In this document: positions 51,415-59,512 of the stretch, piece by piece
How the letters are laid out: every line of letters starts with the position of its first letter
How positions within the stretch are numbered: the stretch's first letter is position 1
From: VXPQ01 sp965116435
Lineage (GTDB): Bacteria > Bacteroidota > Rhodothermia > Rhodothermales > VXPQ01
DNA: 64,000 nucleotides
Assembly (NCBI GenBank): GCA_965116435.1
Contig: OZ220686.1
Location: forward strand, 1,984,001 to 2,048,000
Direction of reading: 5' to 3'
Program-made: the position numbers and the translations under genes
The notes under the pieces: generated by a model
Databases searched by the model: none
Seen by the model: only the letters and a program-made list of their open reading frames with translations
Told to the model about the DNA's origin: nothing

Positions 51415-51786
51415 ATGACAATCAAACCAATATGGCGTAGCCATGAACTTTTTGCGACCGGTGGCAGAGATTCTGCGCATGCCCTACCTTTCAGGAAGAC
51501 GTTTCCGAATGTGCTCTTGAAGAAATCCCTGCCATATCGACTGGATTTGCTCCCGGTGATTCCTTCGTTTCACCGCCGCGCCCGGTACAAAAAAGCCTTC
51601 CGGGAAGGCCAATTGGTGTATTACGGTCCGCATCCGCCCTATTACGGGATTGGGGAAGTTAAGAAAATCGTAGGATCGTATGTCGCAGTGGACTTCCGTG
51701 GCACCGGCGAATTCGGCGTGCACGAAGATGTGCTTGAACATCGTTACCTTATCCCGATTTCCCAAACCAGGCTGGCGACGATATAG
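51415..51786 (+). CDS. Hypothetical protein with SH3-like beta segment
   Basis: A 123-aa frame. The last ~60 residues look like a compact beta-barrel (FREGQLVYYGPHPPYYGIG, EVKKIVGSYVAVDFRGTG, EFGVHEDVLEHRYLIPI), as found in small RNA- or protein-binding modules. The first ~50 residues are basic and less regular, so the real start may be internal. It lies between the DUF4290-like gene and tig; no family is recognised. Confidence 0.5.
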   Translation: MTIKPIWRSHELFATGGRDSAHALPFRKTFPNVLLKKSLPYRLDLLPVIPSFHRRARYKKAFREGQLVYYGPHPPYYGIGEVKKIVGSYVAVDFRGTGEFGVHEDVLEHRYLIPISQTRLATI

Positions 51787-51875
51787 CGCCAGCGCGCCGC
51801 GTACACACGGTTCCCTACGGTTCTCCAGCGAAAGCGGCTATGCTCTCTGCGCCCCAAGCGCACAAACACGACGCC

Positions 51876-53219
51876 ATGCAGACCCAGATCCACGCCATCA
51901 GCGAAGTAACCTGCACCCTTGAAATAGAGGCCGCGGCAGAAGATATTGCGCCCGACTTCAACGCCGCCTTGCGCCGGCGGCGCGACCGCACGGACATGAA
52001 AGGCTTCCGCGCCGGCAAGGTCCCCCTGCATCTCATCAAGAGAATCCATGGGAAAGAACTCGCCAGCCTGGTCGCCCACAACAAGGTGATGGAAACATTC
52101 CACACGGAAGTCATCGAAAAGGGGCAATACGATGTGGTAGGCCGTCCTGCGCTTACGAGCATGGAGCATGAAATGGACGGCGGCCTGCGCGCCGTGGTCC
52201 GGTTCGGCGTCCGGCCCGACATTACGTTGAAGGATTTGTCCGGCGAAAAGCTCCATCGCCTCACCTTCGAGGTTTCGGACGAAGAAGTGGACCAACGAAT
52301 GGAATGGCTCCGCAAGAAACACGCCGACCTCGTTCCGGTGGAGGGGGAGGAAATTACGGAGGATTTTCAGGTCGTCATGGATTCGCAGCGCCTCGACGAG
52401 GCCACCAACGTGCCCGTCGTCGGAGAGAAGCAGGAGGACATCGTATTCTTCGTAGACGACGAGCGCCTGGAGAAGAACCTTCGGGAAGCCGTTCTCGGCA
52501 AACGGGTCGGAGATACCTGTGTGGTGGAACTTCCCTCCGGAGAAAACGCCGATGGACCTGTGCAGCGATACCGAATATGGATTCGGGAAACCCGTCGGCG
52601 GGACCTCCCCGATTTCGACGATGCGTTCGTGCAACGGATTACGGAGGGCGAATTCCCCTCTGCGGACACCTGGAAAAGCGCCGTGCGCCAGAGACTCGCC
52701 GAAACAAAGAAAGACAATACGGAGGGATTGCTTGCCGAACATATCGTCGAGCGCATGCTGGACTTGCACGACATACCTGTTCCCGAATCGGCGGTGGACC
52801 TGCACCTGGACGATTTTTTCGACGATTTTGTAAAACGCTGCGACGGCAAGCTCCCGGAGGATTTCAACCTGCTCACGTATCGGGAGGCGAACCGCAGCCT
52901 GGCGGCCCGCCACGCCAAATGGGGTTTGCTCCGCGACGCCTGGATCGAGCAGGAGAAGATCGAAGTCACCGAGGACGACCTGGACGCCTGGTTCGACAAA
53001 GCCGTCGAAAGCCACGAGGATATATCCTCCGAAATGCTGCGCCGGCACTACGAACGCAACGACGGCCTGGACGATATCCGCGGGCGCATTCTGAGCCGCA
53101 AGGTGCTGGACACCCTCATCGACGCGTTCGAAATAGAAGACACGGGCCTGGAAGACTTCAGAAAACTGTATCCCGGGCCGTCCGCGCAAGACAGCTCCTC
53201 CATCCTTACCCCGGCCTGA
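51876..53219 (+). CDS. tig: Trigger factor
   Basis: Ribosome-associated chaperone. 447 aa. The N-terminal ribosome-binding domain contains MKGFRAGKVPLHLIKRIHG, equivalent to the G-F-R-x-G-K-x-P signature. The middle PPIase region (residues ~155-245) is degenerate and probably inactive, and the C-terminal helical domain completes the protein. ATG 51876 (MQTQIHAISEV) chosen; the frame is open from 51840. clpP follows 41 nt downstream, the usual tig-clpP order. Confidence 0.95.
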   Translation: MQTQIHAISEVTCTLEIEAAAEDIAPDFNAALRRRRDRTDMKGFRAGKVPLHLIKRIHGKELASLVAHNKVMETFHTEVIEKGQYDVVGRPALTSMEHEMDGGLRAVVRFGVRPDITLKDLSGEKLHRLTFEVSDEEVDQRMEWLRKKHADLVPVEGEEITEDFQVVMDSQRLDEATNVPVVGEKQEDIVFFVDDERLEKNLREAVLGKRVGDTCVVELPSGENADGPVQRYRIWIRETRRRDLPDFDDAFVQRITEGEFPSADTWKSAVRQRLAETKKDNTEGLLAEHIVERMLDLHDIPVPESAVDLHLDDFFDDFVKRCDGKLPEDFNLLTYREANRSLAARHAKWGLLRDAWIEQEKIEVTEDDLDAWFDKAVESHEDISSEMLRRHYERNDGLDDIRGRILSRKVLDTLIDAFEIEDTGLEDFRKLYPGPSAQDSSSILTPA

Positions 53220-53260
53220 TCGGCAACGGCTGCGGAACTCTCTTCCGGGGATACGGTAGC

Positions 53261-53998
53261 ATGCTTGCTATTAGAACATTCTCATACTTCCTGGATGCCT
53301 ACATGGTAGAAGATTTCGTCAAGTTTTCGCGGGACCTTACGATTCCGGAAAGCATTTACAGCGGCCCTTTTCGCGAACAATCCATCGCGACCCTCGTGCC
53401 GATGGTCGTCGAACAAACGAGCCGGGGCGAGCGCGCCTACGATATTTACAGCCGACTGCTGAAAGAACGCATCGTCATCGTTGGAACGCCGGTGAACGAT
53501 CAGATTGCGAACCTTGCGGTTGCGCAGCTCCTGTATCTCGCGAGCGAGGATTCTGATCGGGACATCAACATGTACATCAACTCGCCGGGGGGGATTATCT
53601 ACAGCGGGTTGGCGGTGTACGACACCATGCAGTGGGTCAACGCCCCGATCGCTACGACCTGCGTGGGCCTCGCCGCCTCGATGGGTGCGATCCTGCTGTC
53701 CGCTGGCGCTCCCGGCAAACGCGGCGCCCTGCCCAACTCCCGCATCATGATGCACCAACCGCTGGGCGGTGCGCAAGGACAGGCTTCGGATATCGAAATT
53801 CAGGCCAAGGAGATTATTCGTCTGAAGCGGTTATTGTACGACATCCTTGCCGCGCACACGAACAAGTCGGTCGAACAAATCGAACACGACGCCGACCGGG
53901 ACTACTGGCTCAGCGCCCAGGAAGCCAAGGACTATGGCGTCGTGGACAATGTGCTGAATCGGCAACAGACCGCCAAGGACGCCGACCCGGGGAAATAA
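53261..53998 (+). CDS. clpP: ATP-dependent Clp protease proteolytic subunit
   Basis: Serine protease that forms the barrel chamber for ClpX/ClpA. Catalytic Ser in GLAASMGAILLSAG, His in RIMMHQPLGG and Asp in the downstream helix region. Substrate-binding INSPGG is present. From ATG 53261 it has 245 aa; ATG 53303 (MVEDFVKFSR) would give 231 aa and is equally plausible. No clpX follows; the next gene is a tRNA on the other strand. Confidence 0.95.
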   Translation: MLAIRTFSYFLDAYMVEDFVKFSRDLTIPESIYSGPFREQSIATLVPMVVEQTSRGERAYDIYSRLLKERIVIVGTPVNDQIANLAVAQLLYLASEDSDRDINMYINSPGGIIYSGLAVYDTMQWVNAPIATTCVGLAASMGAILLSAGAPGKRGALPNSRIMMHQPLGGAQGQASDIEIQAKEIIRLKRLLYDILAAHTNKSVEQIEHDADRDYWLSAQEAKDYGVVDNVLNRQQTAKDADPGK

Positions 53999-54051
53999 GC
54001 GAGAAATAAGCGGAAAATAACACGGGAAACAAGCCGAGGGAACCCCGCTGC

Positions 54052-54102
54052 GGTTGATATTAAAGGGGTCGATATCAACCTATAATCGATATCAACCTAT
54101 AA
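54052..54102. repeat. 17-bp tandem repeat sharing a hairpin arm
   Basis: TCGATATCAACCTATAA occurs twice in tandem (54069-54085 and 54086-54102). Each copy contains ATATCAACC, which can pair with the single GGTTGATAT at 54052-54060, giving two alternative hairpins between clpP and the tRNA. Confidence 0.6.
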
Positions 54103-54125
54103 AAAGAGCCGCCGTAAAACGTTCG

Positions 54126-54198
54126 TACCGCGTACGGGATTCGAACCCGTGTTACCAGCGTGAGAGGCTGGCGTCCTGAACCCCTAGACGAACGCGGC
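54126..54198 (-). tRNA. tRNA-Glu (CTC anticodon)
   Basis: Seventy-three nt forming a full cloverleaf on the minus strand: acceptor GCCGCGT with ACGCGGT (first pair G-U), D-arm TCGTCTAGGGGTTCAGGA, anticodon stem CCAGC/GCTGG enclosing CTCTCAC (anticodon CTC, Glu GAG codons) and T-arm GGGTTCGAATCCC. No CCA is encoded. A CTC isoacceptor is usually additional to the essential TTC one. Confidence 0.93.
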
Positions 54199-54344
54199 AG
54201 GCAGATGGCGAAAGCCGAAAAATCATAGCGACAAAATAGCATCGTCGCCCGATCATTTGCAACGCAACGATCCCTGAATAGTTTCAGAACGCGGCAGGCC
54301 CGCTTTCGCGCGCCGTGCGCCACATCCCTTACATCCTACCCATC

Positions 54345-55421
54345 ATGAACGCTACGGTCCTGTCCTTCGTCCGCTCTTTTTTCGCGCCTGTTCGCATGGG
54401 CGCGGCCCTTGGTTCCCTCCTCCTGCTTGCCGCATGCGGTTCCGGCGAGGAAACATCCGCCCAAACGAGCGAGAGCGAGCCTGAGGGGCAGTATGGCGTT
54501 GGCGAACCCCTTTCCGATCCCGCGCTTGCGGTCGTCGTACGCTCTCACCTTGGCGCGGACACCTTGTTTACGGAGTCGTTCGAGGAGGAAGCGCTGGCTG
54601 TGGCGATGCAATACAACATTCTGGACAATGCGGAGGAAATGCGCAGTCTCCGCACAAGCATTGTGGAAAGATTCGTATTGCTGGAGCATCTGATTTTGGG
54701 CGAAGCGGACAGTCTCGACCTTCTTGCCAGCGAGGCGGACGTAGAGCAACGCATGCAGCAGATCATGACGCAATTTCCCAGTGTGGAAGAGTTGCGGCAG
54801 GCCCTCGCTGCGGATAACTTGACGGAAGAGGGACTCCGCGAGCAGCTGGCCTATGAAATCACGCAGCAAGCGTTGATCACCCATTTTTCGGAGGCTGCCG
54901 AAGAACCGGATGCGGAAGCCATCGAGGCGTACATCGAGGAGCGGGCCGAGGAAGTGCGGGCGTCGCATATTCTGTTCATCCCGCCTCCGGGAGCCACCGA
55001 GGCGCAGCACGATTCTACCCGGAGCCGGGCGGAAGCCGTGCTCGACAGCGTGCGGGCCGGCGCAGATTTCAGGCAGATGGCCTTGTTGCATTCGCAAGGG
55101 CCTTCCGGCCCCGGCGGCGGCGATCTGGGCTTTTTTGCTCGGGGAGACATGGTGGCTCCGTTTGCAGAGGCCGCCTTTGCCCTGAGCGATTCTGGATCCG
55201 TAACGAAAGAGCCCGTCAAAACCGACTTCGGGTACCACCTCATCCAGTTGACGGGACGGCAGGCCGCAACGCCTATGATCCCGTCCGAGGCCCGTCAGAG
55301 GATTTTGCAGCAACGCCAGCGCGATGCCGTCCAAGAGGGGATAAACCGGCTCCGCGCCAGCGCAACCGTGCATATTAATCCAGACGTGGCGGACGTCGAT
55401 CTGAACGCAACCGTGGAATAA
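54345..55421 (+). CDS. Parvulin-type peptidylprolyl isomerase lipoprotein
   Basis: Envelope chaperone of 358 aa. Signal peptide with lipobox LLLLAAC near residue 32; a SurA/PrsA-like helical N-domain (residues ~60-190); a parvulin domain (~200-305) with EVRASHILFIPPPG, FRQMALLHSQGPSGPGGGDLGFFARG (fragment), FGYHLIQLTGR. One PPIase domain, so closer to PrsA than to two-domain SurA. ATG 54345 (MNATVLSF). The region before it contains only the tRNA. Confidence 0.93.
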   Translation: MNATVLSFVRSFFAPVRMGAALGSLLLLAACGSGEETSAQTSESEPEGQYGVGEPLSDPALAVVVRSHLGADTLFTESFEEEALAVAMQYNILDNAEEMRSLRTSIVERFVLLEHLILGEADSLDLLASEADVEQRMQQIMTQFPSVEELRQALAADNLTEEGLREQLAYEITQQALITHFSEAAEEPDAEAIEAYIEERAEEVRASHILFIPPPGATEAQHDSTRSRAEAVLDSVRAGADFRQMALLHSQGPSGPGGGDLGFFARGDMVAPFAEAAFALSDSGSVTKEPVKTDFGYHLIQLTGRQAATPMIPSEARQRILQQRQRDAVQEGINRLRASATVHINPDVADVDLNATVE

Positions 55422-55443
55422 CGCCTCCGGGATACGCGGGTCA

Positions 55444-55480
55444 AGGATGCGCTGATTACGTCCACTGCGACCAGCGCGTC
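55444..55480 (+). repeat. Hairpin repeat family, copy 4
   Basis: AAGGATGCGCTGATTACGTC then CACTGCGACCAGCGCGTC. The stem GCGCTGATT/GACCAGCGC has one mismatch and one G-T pair. It lies in the 63-nt gap between the converging parvulin and decarboxylase genes. Confidence 0.6.
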
Positions 55481-55484
55481 TTCT

Positions 55485-56933
55485 CTACAAGGCGTCCATG
55501 CCGAATCGCTCGACGGCCTCCAGGGTCTCGCGCACATCGTCCCAGGTCGTCTCGTGGTTGACGATGCACATTCTGAGCGAAAACCGCTGCCTCAGGCTCG
55601 TCGACGACATGAAGGCGCGCTCTTCCCAGAATATGTGCGCAAGCACCTTCTTGTTGATCTCCGCCAGCGCCTCTTCGTCCAGGTCCTTGTCCCGGGGGTT
55701 GAATCGGAAGCACACAATCCCCAGCGTCGCCGAATGCAACATCTCCAGCGTCGGACGCGAACGGATGTACTCTTCGGCGCGTGCAGCCAGCTCCATCCCT
55801 TTCGACACGGCGCGACGGAACGCCGCCATGCCGAACGTCTGAACAGACATCCATATTTTCAATGCGCGCACCGAACGGCTCAGTTGCAACCCGCGATTCG
55901 AAAAGTTCGGATGGTCCGCGCCCCATATCGTGTCCTGAAGCATGGAGTGCGGAATCGCAAATACATGCTCCAGCGTTTTTACGTCCTTCACCAGCAGGCA
56001 ACCCGCCTCGTACGGCTGGAAGAACCATTTGTGGGCGTCGACCACAATCGAATCGGCGCGCTCGATTCCGCGCAAAAGCTCCTTGCCGCGCTCGGTCACC
56101 ACGGCGAATCCGCCGTACGCGGCATCGACATGGAGCCATATTCCTTCGGCCTCGCAGTAGTCCGCTATTTCCTCCAGGGGATCGATAGCGCCTGTGCTGC
56201 CCGCCCCGCCGTTCGCGCACACCGCGATGGGGGTGCATCCCGCGGCGCGGTCCGCCGCCACGGTGCGGGCCAGCGCCGCTACATCCAGACGATACTGCTC
56301 GTCGCAGGCAATCTTGCGGATACGCTCCGCGCGAACGCCAATGATGCGGGCCGCGCGAATCTGCGCACTGTGACTCTGATCGCTCATGTACACGGTTGCC
56401 CGATCAGGATCTCCAGCGGCCTCCCGCGCCGCTACGAACGCATCAAGACTGGCCGCCGACCCCCCGCTTGTCAAAAGCCCCCCGGCGCCCTCCGGGTAGC
56501 CAAGCCATTGACGAATCCAGTCGATAACCACCAGCTCGAGCTGGCTCGGGCCGCTTGAGGTTAACCATGTGCACTGGTTCACCTGGTGCCCGGCCACCAT
56601 AAATTCCGCCAACACCCCTGGCCATGTGGGGGACGAAGGGATAAACCCGAAAAACCGAGGGTGATCGTTCCGCGCTGCGAACGGAAGGATGTCGCGGGCC
56701 GCCTGCTCGATAACGTCCAGCGCCGGACGGCCCTCCTCGGGCGGAGCCTCCGCCAGCTGCCGTATGAGTTCCTCCCTGAATTCTCCGTCCCAGGCCGTCT
56801 CTTCGGGCAGATTCTCTATCCGCGTCACCACGAGCTCCGCCACCCTGCGCGCCAGGTCCAGCATCGTCTCGGGCGCCATGGACAGATCGCTGCGCACGCC
56901 TGCGTTTGGTCCCGTATTCTTCGGTAGACCCAT
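55485..56933 (-). CDS. PLP-dependent group II (aromatic-L-amino-acid-type) decarboxylase
   Basis: Fold-type I PLP enzyme. Residues ~70-110: HPRFFGFIPSSPTWPGVLAEF; then GGLLTSGGSAASL (cofactor phosphate), YMSDQSHSA (stacking His), HVDAAYGGF (Asp to pyridine N) and the Schiff-base Lys in SIVVDAHKWFFQPYEAG. The layout is that of DOPA/tryptophan/tyrosine decarboxylases; the substrate cannot be told. ATG 56933 (MGLPKNTG) chosen; ATG 56984 would overlap the hairpins in the leader. About 480 aa, usual length. Confidence 0.92.
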   Translation of the reverse strand: MGLPKNTGPNAGVRSDLSMAPETMLDLARRVAELVVTRIENLPEETAWDGEFREELIRQLAEAPPEEGRPALDVIEQAARDILPFAARNDHPRFFGFIPSSPTWPGVLAEFMVAGHQVNQCTWLTSSGPSQLELVVIDWIRQWLGYPEGAGGLLTSGGSAASLDAFVAAREAAGDPDRATVYMSDQSHSAQIRAARIIGVRAERIRKIACDEQYRLDVAALARTVAADRAAGCTPIAVCANGGAGSTGAIDPLEEIADYCEAEGIWLHVDAAYGGFAVVTERGKELLRGIERADSIVVDAHKWFFQPYEAGCLLVKDVKTLEHVFAIPHSMLQDTIWGADHPNFSNRGLQLSRSVRALKIWMSVQTFGMAAFRRAVSKGMELAARAEEYIRSRPTLEMLHSATLGIVCFRFNPRDKDLDEEALAEINKKVLAHIFWEERAFMSSTSLRQRFSLRMCIVNHETTWDDVRETLEAVERFGMDAL

Positions 56934-56964
56934 CAGATTCTTTCTGCAACCTGTTTCCGGCGCG

Positions 56965-57010
56965 CGATTGTACGGCGCCGACAAGGAGGCCGTACAATCG
57001 CACGGCCTCC
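56965..57010 (-). promoter_or_regulatory. Two overlapping, mutually exclusive hairpins between the Cache-like gene and the decarboxylase gene
   Basis: Hairpin A: GGAGGCCGT/ACGGCCTCC (56985-57010, 9 bp, 8-nt loop). Hairpin B: CGATTGTACGG/CCGTACAATCG (56965-57000, 11 bp). They share bases 56985-57000, so only one can form. Neither has a clear T-tract. A leader switch or processing site is possible. Confidence 0.4.
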
Positions 57011-57021
57011 CTCGAACAGTA

Positions 57022-58380
57022 TTACTTGAGCAGGGTCATCTTTTTCACCGAGACGCGCTCGCCGGTGCGCAGGACGTACAGGTACGCGCCGCCGGACAGA
57101 CCTGTACCGTCGAACGGAATGCTGTACTGGCCTGCCGGTTGCACCCCGTCCGCCAGTACGCGGACCTCGCGGCCAAGCATGTCATGGACCGTAAGCGTGA
57201 TGGCCTGCGCCCGCTCCAGCGAAAATTCGATTGTCGTAGAGGGGTTGAAGGGGTTCGGATAATTTTGCTCCAGCGCAAAGGCTTCGGGAATTTCTCCGTC
57301 CAGGGGTTCTACGGACTGTGTAATGTCGTCCTCCGTTCCGTATATGCCGGCGCCTATGATGGTTACAAACGATGCCGTCATGCCATTGGGGAGCATAAAC
57401 TCCAGCTCGTGCGCGCGGGCGAAGGAAAACTTTGGAATGTCGACTCTGTCGCTGTCGTCATCGGGATTGTCGAAATAATACTCGACGAAGGCCCCCTCGT
57501 CGCTGTCCATCGCCGCGTCAATAATTTTCGGCAAAATCAGGTCCCCGGTAACGGCGTCTACGAGGGTACTTGAGGGATTCCGCAACTCGTATCTTTCTGG
57601 AAACGCTCCGTGAAAGAACGTGTAGCCGGTGGCGTCCATGAGAAAGAGGTATGTGGGGCCGTGTCTCCAGTACCCGGTCGTGTCCCGAAATGTCGGCTTT
57701 ATTTTCAGGATGGCGTCGGTGCCCTCGGTTTCATAGATCTTCAGCAGGTGATCCAATGCCCCGTTCACGAAGGCCTTCAGGCTTTCCCTGTCCGTTACCT
57801 CCCGAGCCGTTACGGCCGGGCGCTCGCCGGGGTCGATCGTTTCTTCCACGAGATGGGATTCCTTAATATCAAGGCCGGCGATCAGGATAGCCGGGCTGCC
57901 GTCCGGGTTAAAGTACGGTCGCGCATAGCCGTCGTCGTTTTCAAACGTGAACGCGCCGCCCTTGTCCGACATTTTCGAGGCCGTGGCAATCGCATTGAGC
58001 ATGTCATCATTGATACGCCTCCCCGACACAAGCAGATCCTTTCCGTGCAGCACCACCGTGCCTTCCACGGTTATCGTACTAATGTAGGTGTCGCCGGAAA
58101 ACCAGTTTCCCTCGCTCGTTAAAATACATCCGATGTATCCGGCCGCCAGCGGGGAAATGCTGAAAGACAGCGCGTAAGCATAATAATCGTCTACGAATGC
58201 CTCCAGCGTGGCATCCCCGCTCTCCACCTGCGCAGCCGTTGTAATGTCCGAGTCTGGCGCGGGAATGTTTTCCGGTAGCGTGCAGGCTTCATCTGCCTGC
58301 GCAAAGGCCGGGGTCACGTTCGAGAGCAGGCAGGCACACGCCAGCAGGCTCGCGGAAAGTATCGAGAATGCGGTCTTCAT
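57022..58380 (-). CDS. Secreted Cache-like sensor-type protein with type IX-style C-terminal sorting domain
   Basis: A 452-aa protein. Signal peptide at residues 1-27 (cleavage after PAFAQA). Residues ~200-345 resemble a single Cache domain (LKAFVNGALDHLLKIYETEG, LFLMDATGYTFFHGAFPE, FVEYYFDNPDDDSD). The last ~80 residues are a sorting domain with LEQNYPNPFNPSTTIEF and VLRTGERVSVKKMTLLK, as found on proteins exported by the type IX system. It lacks any TM helix or signalling domain. ATG 58380 (MKTAFSILS) starts the signal peptide. Confidence 0.82.
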   Translation of the reverse strand: MKTAFSILSASLLACACLLSNVTPAFAQADEACTLPENIPAPDSDITTAAQVESGDATLEAFVDDYYAYALSFSISPLAAGYIGCILTSEGNWFSGDTYISTITVEGTVVLHGKDLLVSGRRINDDMLNAIATASKMSDKGGAFTFENDDGYARPYFNPDGSPAILIAGLDIKESHLVEETIDPGERPAVTAREVTDRESLKAFVNGALDHLLKIYETEGTDAILKIKPTFRDTTGYWRHGPTYLFLMDATGYTFFHGAFPERYELRNPSSTLVDAVTGDLILPKIIDAAMDSDEGAFVEYYFDNPDDDSDRVDIPKFSFARAHELEFMLPNGMTASFVTIIGAGIYGTEDDITQSVEPLDGEIPEAFALEQNYPNPFNPSTTIEFSLERAQAITLTVHDMLGREVRVLADGVQPAGQYSIPFDGTGLSGGAYLYVLRTGERVSVKKMTLLK

Positions 58381-58505
58381 GGTTCTGTACGCGTTATGTT
58401 CGAGGGAAAACAGCCTCTGAAATCCAGACAGTGTACCCGCGTTCGTTGCCTTCGCCGGGCTGCAGCGCTTCGTTCCGTCTTGCACGTCAGAGTCTTTCGT
58501 CGGAT

Positions 58506-58535
58506 AATATATTATCATACGATGTGTATTGTCAA
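58506..58535 (-). promoter_or_regulatory. Sigma-70-type promoter for the Cache-like protein gene
   Basis: On the minus strand TTGACA (58535-58530) and TATATT (58511-58506) are 18 nt apart, in an A/T-rich stretch about 125 nt before the start codon at 58380. Confidence 0.6.
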
Positions 58536-58591
58536 GCGTGGGCGACAAAAAAATACATTGTCAGGAGTCTGGCGCCTCTCTGCGCCCGTAA

Positions 58592-58653
58592 AGGATGCGC
58601 TGATCAAGCCCACTTCGATCCGCGCTGGCTGCGCGCGTGCTCATTACGCGGGG
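58592..58653 (+). repeat. Hairpin repeat family, copy 5, with second module
   Basis: AGGATGCGCTGATCAAGCCC is followed by ACTTCGATCCGCGC; the right arm runs into GCGCTGGCTGCG, then six variable bases and CTCATTACGCGGGG. The second module has the same spacing as the minus-strand copy at 6254-6285. It lies between the Cache-like gene promoter and the GNAT gene end. Confidence 0.6.
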
Positions 58654-58683
58654 TCGCCCCCCCCGAGGCGCCTGTTCTGGACC

Positions 58684-59172
58684 TTACCGTAGCGCGTCGC
58701 TGTCGTGGCGGCGCATCAGGATGTGTGGGATTCCGACTTCTTCAAAAGGGTCGCCGACGGTATGAAAACCCAGGGACTGGTAGAACTTCTCCAGATGCAA
58801 TTGTGCGTGGACAAGGTATTCCCCCAGACCAGCCCGCCGGGCGTCTTCGATAACCCAGGCGACCAGCGCCTTGCCATACCCTTTCCCCCGGTATTCTTTC
58901 AGCACGGAAAAACGCTCCAGCCTTGCCGTAGGACGCTGTTCGTAGGCTATCAGGCGCCACCTCGCCGCCGCCATCGGTACGCCGTCCACGGAGCCCAGCA
59001 CATGACGACTGATCTCTTCGTACTTGTCCCATTCCAGCTCGCACGGACAGTTTTGCTCGTCAATGAAGACACGGGTGCGAATGGCTTTTACGGCTTGCCA
59101 TTCCTTGCTGCCTCTGTATGCGATGCACACGGCCATGGAGCCGCTCACCGGGTCGCGATAAAGGAAAGTCAT
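58684..59172 (-). CDS. GNAT-family N-acetyltransferase (ElaA-like)
   Basis: Acetyl-CoA-dependent acetyltransferase of 162 aa. The segment IRTRVFIDEQNCPCELEWDKYEE and the acetyl-CoA loop RFSVLKEYRGKGYGKALVAWVI, then AQLHLEKFYQSLGFHTVGDPFEEVGIPHILMRR, quoted in part as YRGKGYGKAL and GIPHILM, follow the ElaA pattern. Starts at 59172 or 59136 are both possible. Substrate unknown. Confidence 0.88.
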   Translation of the reverse strand: MTFLYRDPVSGSMAVCIAYRGSKEWQAVKAIRTRVFIDEQNCPCELEWDKYEEISRHVLGSVDGVPMAAARWRLIAYEQRPTARLERFSVLKEYRGKGYGKALVAWVIEDARRAGLGEYLVHAQLHLEKFYQSLGFHTVGDPFEEVGIPHILMRRHDSDALR

Positions 59173-59302
59173 GGATTTGCTTAAAAAAATAAGGTGAAAC
59201 CGGGGGATTCGGCACATTAATGTACCATTTTGGCTAAAATTGTTTCTTTTATGCCTGCGAAAATATTATGAATGCGCAAAATACTCGAGAAAAAAAGTCC
59301 TC

Positions 59303-59349
59303 GCCTTAAAAAATAAAGCGGCCAGGTTCGCCGGTTTATTTTCTAAGGC
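59303..59349 (-). terminator. Long hairpin, probable terminator of the ATPase/TOPRIM-like pair
   Basis: A 47-bp imperfect palindrome: GCCTTAAAAAATAAAGCGGC on the plus strand pairs with the reverse complement of the right half at about 18 of 20 positions. On the minus strand it is followed by GAGGACTTTTTTTC. It lies ~160 nt beyond the stop of the gene ending at 59513. Apart from this hairpin I see nothing in the 340-nt gap 59173-59512. Confidence 0.55.
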
Positions 59350-59512
59350 ACGTCCTCCGGCGTGCGAGCCAGTCTCTGCCGCAGGGGGTGCCTGGAGGCG
59401 CATCGCGGGCGTCGGGAGCGGAGGCCCGCGGCATGGGCTGCGGACGCCGCCGTCCCGTAGTCAGGGCGTTGCCCGCCGATCTTGTCGCAGTCGTCCGGCG
59501 CATCTCCAGCTT

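Noticed and set aside
52304..53260. Upstream part of a long plus-strand frame that continues into clpP
   Set aside because: This part lies inside tig in another frame and is Arg/Gly rich; clpP itself begins at 53261 or 53303.
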